A DNA stretch of 64,000 nucleotides from NCBI RefSeq assembly GCF_040054535.1, contig NC_090797.1, positions 10,614,501 through 10,678,500 on the forward strand, in the 5' to 3' direction. Position 1 is the stretch's first letter; every line of letters begins with the position of its first letter. The position numbers were made by a program, and so were the translations under genes. Below are positions 56,001-64,000 of this stretch, one piece after another. The notes under the pieces were generated by a model, which made no database searches, was not told the origin of the DNA, and was given only the letters and a program-made list of their open reading frames with translations. This DNA comes from Antennarius striatus (taxonomy: Eukaryota; Chordata; Actinopteri; Lophiiformes; Antennariidae).

Positions 56001-57959
56001 TATGCCAGTGACTGCAGAAGAGGGGGTAAGGGGGTACTTCAGACACACTCAACTGAGCTCACCTAGCAGTTTTAAGTACAGGTGGTCCTCAACATAAGAA
56101 CACAATTGGTACCAAGAGTTTGTTCAAGTTGAATTTTTTGTGAGTCGTTATTTATTAAATTTCAATCAATACTCACCATTTGAGGTAATTTAAATGTCAT
56201 AACTATTCAAAATACAAACGTGGACTTCCCAGAAACAATTGCAAAACATAAAAACAACACTTAATAAAATATAATATAGACACAGGTCGCTTCGAGTTGT
56301 CTTTTTCGATTTATATTGGTTTTAAATAAGAATAGGAACATATCATAACATATTTAAATACATACGTATAGTTCCAGCATCTTAAGCATCTTTAAGCGTC
56401 TCTCATGATTCATGCAATTGTTTTGAATTTAGATTAGTTTAATATATATAATGAATATAATTTAATCCTTGAGGAGAAGAAACACTTCAAGGAAATCTTG
56501 ACTGTTTTTTTATGCTCATCCAACAAATCAATCGTCGGATATGACTGCACTCATTTGTTTGTGTCTCCGAATGGTCATAAGTCGAATGTTTGTAAGTTGA
56601 GGATTATCTGTACTCTCATGCAGAATTGTTCAATGAATATAATTATTGTTGACTAAAAACAACAGACCTTGAGTCAAAGCAAGAGCTGGGGTATAAATGA
56701 CGAATCCAGTGTAGAGGATCTGTGATGGCCAGAGAGAAAAGAAGCAGTCAAAAATGATTTTTGGTTTTCCATCAGAGATCAAAAAAGTGTGATTATGTGC
56801 TTCTCACTCACTGTCTGACAGGAGAATAATACAATTCCCAGCAGACGTGTAGCTCTGTTGAAACGCAGCTCCAAATACTTTAGACATGAAGCAGGCAGGA
56901 GAAATCATGCAGTAGAAACGTCACGCATGAAAGTTCAAAATGCTTATCCAATGTATGAAATTAGACAAAAAACAGTTGCAGGACTTTCAATAGGAGATCA
57001 ACAGATGTTGTAATAAAATATATCACACATACATTCTTACATGGTATTCTTACAGTACCATACCACTGCTGTGCATTAACCTTTGGAACAGACACGTCAA
57101 TACATATCTTATCTTTGAGTTATTTAGACCATACTATATCTTACGTCAATGTGTTTTTTAATTTCCTATTTTAAAAGTATCTTTACACAATAAGGCCCTG
57201 GCAGTCAAAGCATTGTGTTATGTTCTGTAGTACTACAGAGGTTAATGAACATTAGAATAATTTCTTATGTGCCTTTTTTTAAAAAGAGAATTTCCTTCAT
57301 GAATGGAAAATAGTGTGTGAGTGCAGATCTGAATACTAACTCTCACTCACCTCATATGTGCTAGTGATGCCCAGTCTATAAAAGACTGGGAGAAAGATCT
57401 CAGATGTGATCACCATCGTCAATAATAAGGCGACAGCAAAATATATAATATTTGCACCATAAAAGTACACCTGCAGAATGAATAATTAATATGAACAAGA
57501 ATGTACAGTTGTTTATAAATTAATTCATTAGAAAATAATCTGTGGTTCAATTTATGATATCCTCTGAATGATTAATATCCCTGTATTGCATCTCAAAAGT
57601 TTATCATGGCAGTTACACTAGGAAAGTGGTTCCTCTGACCTAATAAAGAAGTTGTCTTGCATTTAATACATCACAAAAGTACTTTCTTTTTACACTTGCA
57701 CCTTTGGAATGTGATGAAGCCTTACCTCAGCTGGGTTGGACAGCATGGTGATGGCTGACATGAAGCTGGCCGTCAGCGACATGGAGACAGCCAGTGGCGG
57801 TAGCCTTCGACCCCCCATTAGGAAATCATCTGCACTTTGCCTGCCTCTATCTGCCCAGGCATAGTAGACCCCAACTGCTGCAGACACCAATAGCACAAGG
57901 GCAAACACCACATAGTCTGCCATGGCAAAAGCGGAAGAATTCAGGGAGTCTTTGAACAT
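50014..57959 (-). CDS. slc5a8: SLC5A8 sodium-coupled monocarboxylate transporter 1, copy 1 (complete, most human-like)
   Basis: Seventeen coding exons: 57726-57959, 57351-57470, 56812-56877, 56668-56719, 55944-56011, 55771-55809, 55254-55369, 54420-54560, 53532-53661, 52894-52982, 52662-52771, 52465-52532, 52211-52297, 51759-51964, 51372-51475, 50216-50304, 50014-50133; 1839 bp, 612 residues. Imports lactate, pyruvate, butyrate and nicotinate with Na+ in mammals, apically in gut and kidney. Landmarks closest to human SLC5A8: [75 protein letters not shown] (SSS in the sodium-2 helix, where copies 2-5 have STS), [19 protein letters not shown] and a tail with [10 protein letters not shown]. The tail ends SKPT, without T-R-L. 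Exon 14 is 9 bp shorter than in copy 4. A TATA box lies 82 bp upstream. Next to and divergent from utp20, as in human, so this is the best candidate for the ancestral orthologue. Confidence 0.95.
50396..50830 (+). mobile_element. Non-LTR retrotransposon reverse-transcriptase C-terminal remnant
   Basis: In frame: [53 protein letters not shown], then two stops and [19 protein letters not shown]. These are the C-terminal motifs of L2/Rex-like LINE polyproteins. Only the last ~140 codons remain; it sits antisense in intron 15 of copy 1. Confidence 0.7.
53241..53470 (-). mobile_element. 3' end of a non-LTR retrotransposon frame
   Basis: Same family as 20009-20340 in the other orientation: [54 protein letters not shown], then a GAAGGGAAAAGCAGAAAGGA tail. 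It lies in intron 9 of copy 1 in the host's sense, in the frame of exon 9, with no stop in between. Confidence 0.75.
53993..54366. repeat. TA-flanked MITE, complete
   Basis: 374 bp with ends CAGTAATCCTTTGTTACTCGC and, inverted, CAGTAATCCCTCGCTTCAAAA, flanked by TA (53991-53992, 54367-54368), as for Tc1/mariner-type MITEs. Intron 8 of copy 1. Confidence 0.75.
54660..54960 (+). repeat. Diverged copy of the common teleost repeat
   Basis: GGTCACAGTGGGTAGTGCTGTTGCCTC, CCCCATGTCTTTGTGAGTTC, CCTCTGACCTCCAGAAACATG follow the word order of the element at 36403. Intron 7 of copy 1. Confidence 0.6.
56077..56612. repeat. TA-flanked MITE with GGTCCTCAAC ends, complete
   Basis: Ends TACAGGTGGTCCTCAACATAAG and, inverted, TACAGATAATCCTCAACTTAC; TA at both edges. 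AT-rich inside with no coding capacity. Intron 4 of copy 1; relative at 24178-24785. Confidence 0.75.
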
Positions 57960-58040
57960 TATGGTAGAAGTCAGTAAGTTTTCAGTAAGTTATTCAAACA
58001 CAGGTCTTTGCTGTGAATGATGCACTGATGCTGCATCCCC

Positions 58041-58047
58041 TTTTATA
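58041..58047 (-). promoter_or_regulatory. TATA box of slc5a8 copy 1
   Basis: GTTATAAAAGGGG on the minus strand, 82 bases upstream of the copy 1 start codon; transcription should start near 58012-58016. Copies 2-5 have no comparable TATA element at this distance. Confidence 0.65.
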
Positions 58048-58254
58048 ACTGAGCTCAAGTAACTGAACACCGCTCTTGATTTGCCTGTGTGTGTGTGTGT
58101 GTGGGGGGGGGTCTCTGAAAAACAGAGTGTGTGTGTGAGGGGGGTGTACAGCAACACAGAAAGAGACAGAGTGACAGAGGATGTATGACAACCATGTGAA
58201 GTTGGTAGGATTTAAGTTAATCATTTATAGGGTATTGAACAATGTGTCTTTATA

Positions 58255-58450
58255 TTTATCTGAAGACTTTCTGAAAAGTGCGAAATGTGATATATTGTCA
58301 CTGGTAGCATCTGCGTGCTTACATGGCAAACACTTAATCCACTTTGAAAACATGTCAATGATAACCAGGCAGTATTTGTCACCTAAACATTTAATATCCA
58401 CAATAAAATCCATCATCAAATCTTTTGAGACATGGTTAGGACCATAACTA
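58255..58450 (-). pseudogene. Integrase core scrap of an LTR retroelement
   Basis: Minus-strand frame with MMDFIVDIKCLGDKYCLVII and DMFSKWIKCLPCKHADATSD, the beginning of a retroelement integrase catalytic core (first Asp in MDF). Only about 65 codons remain, with no LTRs near. It differs from the gypsy element at 28513. Confidence 0.6.
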
Positions 58451-58649
58451 CATTTTTCTTTAAAAAAAAAACAAACCAAAAAACAAATTGCCACAATATA
58501 TCATTTGCTGTATCAGCTTTCGCCATGTCTTAAAAGGGAAAAAAAAACATTATGTTGGACCAACAAAGGCATTTACAAAATGTGGAAGGCACGAGAAGGT
58601 GGAGTAATTTTCATGGCTGCATTCGCAGTTGTATTGCCTTGTGGGTATT

Positions 58650-58915
58650 AAATTTGACATCCCTGTGTCTGCATGGGTTCTCTCTGGGTTACCCAGTTTC
58701 CTCCCACCTCCAAAAACATCCACTTCAGGTGAAATGTTCGGTTCCAAATTACCCCTAAGTGTGAGTCTGTGGGTGACTGGTTGTTTGTTTTTCGTGTGGC
58801 TCCAGGGCGCACTGGCCTGACGCTCAGTGACCCCCGCCTCTCGTCCGTAAGTTAGCTGGGATACGCACCAGCAACCACTGTGACCTGCGAAAGCGGAATA
58901 AGCTGATAAGAAGAT
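58650..58915 (+). repeat. Diverged copy of the common teleost repeat
   Basis: CCCTGTGTCTGCATGGGTTC, TTCCTCCCACCTCCAAAAAC and TTAGCTGGGATACGCACCAGC in the same order as at 36403-36745. Intergenic between copy 1 and utp20. Confidence 0.65.
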
Positions 58916-59647
58916 AAAAGGAGTTTTATGATCTTTAGTCTTTTAATGTCATTTATTTCAGTGCCTTGTTTTTCCTTCGTAAAGCTTGTAATACAGTACA
59001 TTGTTCTTGTTTTATTTTTATTTTTCTACTTTATTTCATTGTACAATCATTTTGCCTTTGGATTATGGTATACCTGATTTTTTTATTTTATTTTTAAGAC
59101 ATTTATACTGCTTTGCTTTCCCTGCTATACCTGTAACGCATATTTGGTCAACTGTTGTGCTTGGACATGTGCTATGCAAATTAAATGAGTGGACTTGTGA
59201 CACTAAATCAACACATTTTTTGAGCTCGACATTTATATACTTGCACAGAGGCAGTCAATAGCAAGGCTGAGAATCTAAATAAATTCCACAGCACCTCGTA
59301 AATTATTAGCAAAGCTAAACCTGAGTCAAATACCTTGTTTGTGTGCACAAACTTGGCCAGTAAGGCTGATGCTGAAATAATCGCGTTCCGGCAGCAATTT
59401 CCGGTGTTATTACCAGCTACCACCGAAATGACAAAAAATATAAAGATAACTGAAACTCCAGAAAACATTCTCTTGTAGTCTCTTACCAAACTAGAATGTT
59501 TATAGCTCATTTCCATATTCAGTTTCAGGTTATTTAAGTATTTGCTTAAAAGAAGTTAGAGCTCGATGCCTCTAACGAAAGCGGAAATGACACACAGATT
59601 GTTCTCTTGTTTCATAGCCACTCTTTGACTACCATGCGGAGGAAACA

Positions 59648-59681
59648 TTCCCATAATGCTTTGCGCAAAAATGGCTGCGCC
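59648..59681 (+). promoter_or_regulatory. ZNF143-like and YY1-like sites in the utp20 promoter
   Basis: TTCCCATAATGCTTTGCGC fits the ZNF143/THAP11 consensus core (TCCCA..ATGC..TGCG), directly followed by AAAAATGGCTGCGCC, close to the YY1 consensus (AANATGGCGGC). Both lie about 110-145 bases before the utp20 ATG, with no TATA box, the usual design for ribosome-biogenesis genes. Assigned from remembered consensus only. Confidence 0.5.
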
Positions 59682-59791
59682 CTGGAATCGGCGTGTGTGT
59701 GTAAACAGTTGTAGGCAATAAAGGAAACACGTTTTTGTTTTCATGAATTAGATAAATCGTAGCAGGACGTCTGGAGTTGAGATTAGCCAAA

Positions 59792-62700
59792 ATGAAGATT
59801 AAATCTAAGTCTTCGTATCACAAGTCTGAGAATACCTACAAGGTGAGCGTCCGAATTTACTGCAGCATTATGCTAATAGAAAGACAAATGAGACATAATA
59901 AAGCTAATAACAGTATAGGGCATGTTTTTAATCAGCGTGAACATCTAGATGAAATTATTCGTTTTTAATTTAGTACAGTTTAAAAATCAGGAAATACATT
60001 CAGCCAGAAATGTTCAGTCAAGATCCATCAGTTCAGTGCCAGTGTTAGCACGAACAGGTTAAAAACGTGTCTCCTGTGTCTCTCTCAGTTTCTCACTTTT
60101 GCTGAAAGACTTGCCAATGTCAACATTGATGTCATCCACCGTATTGACAGGACTGGATCTTATGCAGAGGTTTGTGCAGTCATTAAATATGCAGCATACA
60201 TTTATACAGTGATGTCTGTTTTTATGGCTTGCCTCTGATAACAACTAGTTTGGTTTCTCAAACAGGAAGTAGAAACATATTTCTACGAAGGCCTGACAAA
60301 ATGGAGAGACCTCAACCTGACAGAACACTTCAGTACGTATCAGTAAAGTAACACATCATCAGCTTGAGACAGGAAAATAGCAAAAAAAAAAAATTCAAAC
60401 AGTGAAGAAGAAAATGTCTTTAGAATGAATGTCTTTCCTCCTCAGCCACTTTTCTAAAAGATGTCTCCAACAAGAGCCAGTCCTTCAACATGCTGGTTTT
60501 CCATCAGACATCAATAGTGGAAAGTTTGAAAACACACCTGACCATCAAGAACAGTCTAGCCTACCAGCCACTGCTGGAGTGAGTTGATTTGTCATGTTTT
60601 GCAGTGTGGACAAAGGTATTAAACTGTTTTTAAACTACCATTTGGTGTCCCGATGGTAGTTTAACTGTGACTTCAGTCACTTACAGTTTCTCCTTCTCTC
60701 TCCAGCCTCGTGGTGCAGCTGGCCAGAGACCTGCAGACTGACTTCTACCCCCACTTTCCAGACTTTTTCATTCTGATAACCTCACTGCTGGACACCAAGG
60801 ACACAGAGGTCCTGGAGTGGGCTTTCACTTCTCTTTCCTATCTATACAAGTATCTGTGGAGACTGATGGTGAAGGACATGAGCAACATCTACAGGTGAGA
60901 GACAGGAGGCAGATTCTGTGAGGGCTTTACAGATATTCTCTATTACATTGGAGATGAGTATCTCTTTCCACTCCACAGTTTGTACAGCACACTGTTGGCG
61001 CACAAGAAGGAGCACATCCGCAAGTTTGCAGCAGAGAGCTTCTCTTTTTTGATGAGAAAGGTGAGTTCATCACATGTGAGCAGTTGCAGCATGCCAAGCC
61101 TTGTTTCCTTGTGTCTCAGTGGTAAAATTATGTCTCTGTGTCATACAGGTTCCAGATCTCGATGCCCTGCTGATTCACATGTTCTCAGATCTGCAGCAAC
61201 ACCCTGACAAGGTGGAGGGAGCGGGTCAGCTGCTCTTTGAAATGTGCAAAGGAATCCGACACATGTTTCACTCCTGCACTGCTAATGTGAGTTTTTTCTT
61301 CTTTTTTCAATGAAAGTGAAGAAAGTGATCTGGCTGAGTCTCGTGATTTGAACCTAATTTGGTAGATTTAATTAAATGATGACTGAATTATCTGTCTGAA
61401 TTTCCTCTCCTCCTCACCGTTGCCTACAGGCTCTCTCTATAGCTTTGCGTAAGCTTGGACCCTCAACCTGCCCTGGACTCACTCTGCCATGGGATACTGT
61501 CAGGGATGCTCTGGATCACATGACATCAGCTGCAGCCAATCACATTGACAGAGAACACATCCTGGTTTTGTGGGAGTCCTTACAGGTTGGTTAGATCCAC
61601 ACACTGCGATGTCCAACTGTGCTTTCACCCAGAATCTTAAAAATACTGTTTCTTGTCTTGTATCTGGGGATGATGCTTCTTCATATACAGTTCAGCATGA
61701 TGGAGGTTTTGGGTGTCATGGAGGAGAAAGAAGAAGAGCAGTCAAGAGAGCAGTTAGAGAGGCTGCTGTTCATTCTTCATACTCTGGTGTCCCACAGAGA
61801 TGGAGCTAAGATCACCAAGCCAGAATCTGTCTGCCAGGTAGGAGGAGTGCTAATCTCCTCTGACACATAATAATGTGTATTTTCAGTGTGCTGACCATCT
61901 TGATATCTTGTGTCTACAGATCATATTGCGGCTGACTCAGACCTCATCCCTGCCGTCTTCTTGTTCCCGTCTGCTCCTGCAGGTCACCTCCTCTCTCCTC
62001 CTTGGGGAGAACATCACCCTCCCCAAACCCCTGATCCAGGAGATGATCCAGAGGGTTTGTGTTTGTCTTAAACATGAAAATAAAGGGGATTGTATTTGCA
62101 TCTTGGAGACTTTTTGTGCATGTGCAGGATACTTAATCTTTCTCTCCTTCACAAGGTGTTTGGCAGCTCAATGGGGAAAGATCTGATACTAGAGTTCACC
62201 AAAGAGATGTTCACAATGAAACAGTTTGAGCAGGTGAGTTATTTTCTGCGTCTGCCTCTTTTCTCTGTGACTTCCTGAGATCATCTCTCCCTCCTTCTCC
62301 TCCAGCTCTTCCTTCCCACCCTGTTGCGCTTTGTTACTGGATTGTTTGGCTGTGGCGAACCCCTCTCTTGTAACGACGCCCTGGAGGTGATGGTCAGTCT
62401 TATCCTCGCCAAGGCTCCACCCCCTACAGACGGCTCCCTGGCATTTGAAACGTACCCGCTGCTCTTCACCGGACAGACCACAGGGTGAGATTCTGCAGTG
62501 TGCATCGCAAATTGTGATTGCATTATTTTCTAGTGGTTAATGTGTTTTTCTTCTCAGAGTGTTTGGTATGGAGACGGTATCGGAGCAGCCTGAAGTGCCA
62601 GAGATGGTGCTATCTCTGATCACACTTCCTGAGGAGGAGGAGCAGCTCATCACTGACCTGTCATTACCATGGACTGCCCTGGTGCTGCTGCCACACCTCA

Positions 62701-64000
62701 GGTCACAAACACACACACGGTGCTAATGTCAATCTCAGGGTCACATTTAATAGAAGTAGAGCAGAGCAGTCTGGCGTTGTTACAGAAGAGGAAAAAAAAT
62801 CTCTTGATATGGATTTTCAGAATAAGAATCATACTTTAATAAACACTGTTGGGAAATTATTTTTCAACTCTTTTATATATTTCAAACACATATATATATA
62901 CAGGGCCTTGCAAGCACACACACACACATCATGTATTGTATATAGCATAATTACTTCAGGGGATGTTTTTTGTTCATCTTGTCCCCATTGAATTAAAGAA
63001 GACAGAACAGGATTTGTGAAAGTTTATACCAAAACAAACTCGTGTCAAATTAGAGTGTCTTTGTTAAAATGTGCTTCCTCAAACATGCATTTGCATGAAT
63101 TTGCAAGTTATGTTTATTTTACTAATGTATGGTGTGTGTTGTCTTTTTTCAGGCCACTTCCCTCCACTGGTGTTGTTCCCACTGTGGTGGCTTTCTTGAA
63201 CCACCTCCTGTGTCAGATCGAGAAAGAAAAACTGAAAAAAGGTTTGCACTGTTTTTATGACTTTAAGTCGCTATAAGGAAAGTGTCAAATGTATACTCTA
63301 CAACACGTTGGTAACAATAAGTACAGATATAACTAAAGGGGTGGCTTGTAGATTCATCAATAGGCTTAATATTTATATATTATGTGGGAAAAAAGTGTTT
63401 TCTGCTAACAGCTTTTCGAACTCTTAGACCATCATGCTTTTCTATACCTTGTGTTATACATTAAATATATTTGGGGTCCAAGTTCTTTTAGGGATGTAGT
63501 GTTTTGATGGACACTTATGTGTGTTCAATGCTTCAACTAATAATAAAGACAATGATTTAAATCATAATGAAAATAACGAAGTGCGTTTGCTGAAATGTGT
63601 TCATCGTAAAATGGGTCGATGTGCTTTTGCTGTTGTTGGGACTGACTGGAGCTTCTCTGCCCTCCAGCCGGTCTGTATGTAGCCAGACAGGCTCTGAGCT
63701 GCCTCCTCACCCTGGATGGCTCTGCCGACCTGCTGTCTATGATCCCTGTGGACAAGATCAACTCAATCCTGCGGTACTCGCTGCTGCTTTCAATGCTGAG
63801 TGACTTGTGTCGTCTCCTTTTATCACAGCACTCCTCTGATCGTGTCATTAATTCTGTTTGCAGACAATATCCCACAGACCTGTCTGCCCTGCTGCTGGGA
63901 GACCTGTACTACACTCGCCTGTCACTCAGTGGTGTTTCTGAGCACCTGTCCCATGATGCACTGCTGGAGGTCTACCAAATCCTTCATACCAACCTCTCCT
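59792..64000 (+). CDS. utp20: UTP20, small-subunit processome component (5' part)
   Basis: UTP20 is a large nucleolar HEAT-repeat protein (about 2,780 residues in human) of the U3 snoRNP/SSU processome, needed for 18S rRNA processing. Sixteen exons are in the window: 59792-59842, 60089-60169, 60266-60332, 60446-60578, 60706-60894, 60979-61060, 61149-61286, 61430-61585, 61691-61837, 61920-62054, 62156-62233, 62306-62484, 62558-62701, 63153-63241, 63668-63773, 63864 to beyond 64000; about 637 residues, all phases consistent. Start ATG in good context (GCCAAAATGA). Strongly conserved words: ENTYKFLTFAERLANVNIDV, IHRIDRTGSYAEEVETYF, GLTKWRDLNLTEHF, VVQLARDLQTDFYPHFPDFF, SYLYKYLWRLMVKDMSNIY, HKKEHIRKFAAESFSFLMRK, LLFEMCKGIRHMFHSCT. 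The remainder lies to the right. Orientation next to slc5a8 is as in human. Confidence 0.97.

Larger units (their letters stand above)
57960..59791. other. Divergent intergenic region between slc5a8 copy 1 and utp20
   Basis: Contains, left to right: the copy 1 promoter with TATA box; a TG/G tract (58085-58111); an LTR-element integrase scrap (58255-58450); a copy of the common teleost repeat (58650-58915, CTGCATGGGTTCTCTCTGGG); AT-rich unique DNA; and the utp20 promoter immediately before 59792. A 102-codon open frame on the minus strand (59208-59516) looks accidental. Confidence 0.7.

Noticed and set aside
50014-57959. Assignment of the array to SLC5A12 or SLC5A5
   Set aside because: Similar folds, but [26 protein letters not shown], the NPAF tail and the UTP20 neighbour point to SLC5A8.
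59208-59516. 102-codon minus-strand frame with hydrophobic segments upstream of utp20
   Set aside because: No recognised domain, AT-rich codon use, no splice or poly(A) context; hydrophobic stretches are expected in AT-rich random frames.

Overview
This is vertebrate, almost certainly ray-finned (teleost) fish, nuclear DNA. Genes are split by many short AT-rich introns with GT..AG borders, CA/TG and AT microsatellites are long and frequent, and the interspersed repeats are those of fish genomes (Tc1-like, hAT, PIF/Harbinger, Ty3/gypsy, non-LTR retrotransposon tails, TA-flanked MITEs). Nothing prokaryotic is present: no operons, CRISPR or RNA genes were found.

Layout. Positions 1-57959, minus strand, hold a head-to-tail tandem array of five genes of the SLC5A8 type (sodium-coupled monocarboxylate transporter, SMCT1). 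I number them from the right: copy 1 (50014-57959), copy 2 (40984-48904), copy 3 (21998-39271), copy 4 (10176-19211) and copy 5 (exons 1-13 only, its 3' end lies beyond base 1). Copies 1-4 each have 17 coding exons of nearly identical size and phase, and open frames of 612, 590, 614 and 613 residues. A broken sixth copy, reduced to exon 1 plus scraps, lies between copies 2 and 3. At 59792-64000, plus strand, begins utp20, a subunit of the small-subunit processome; 16 exons are inside the window. The divergent SLC5A8-UTP20 neighbourhood is the same as on human chromosome 12q23, which supports the SLC5A8 rather than SLC5A12 assignment.

Copy 1, next to utp20, is closest to human SLC5A8 (tail with NPAF, SSS in the sodium-site helix, NQSQVQRY motif). 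Copies 2-5 are more like each other, and copies 3 and 4 also share their 3' flanking DNA, so the array grew outward from the utp20 side by duplicating units of about 10 kb. Individual copies differ at residues that are normally conserved, and copy 2 has a frameshifted short tail.

Mobile DNA. Intron 7 of copy 3 carries a structurally complete 7.47-kb Ty3/gypsy element (28513-35982) with two LTRs that look identical, a tRNA-Leu type primer site, gag, pol in the -1 frame, and a textbook -1 frameshift signal (GGGAAAC, 6-base spacer, stem-loop). Because the paralogous introns give the empty sites, the ends and target duplications of this element, of a dead hAT element (copy 5, intron 2) and of a dead Harbinger-like element (copy 5, intron 7) can be read directly. 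A GC-richer insert of about 1.4 kb in intron 8 of copy 4 remains unexplained.
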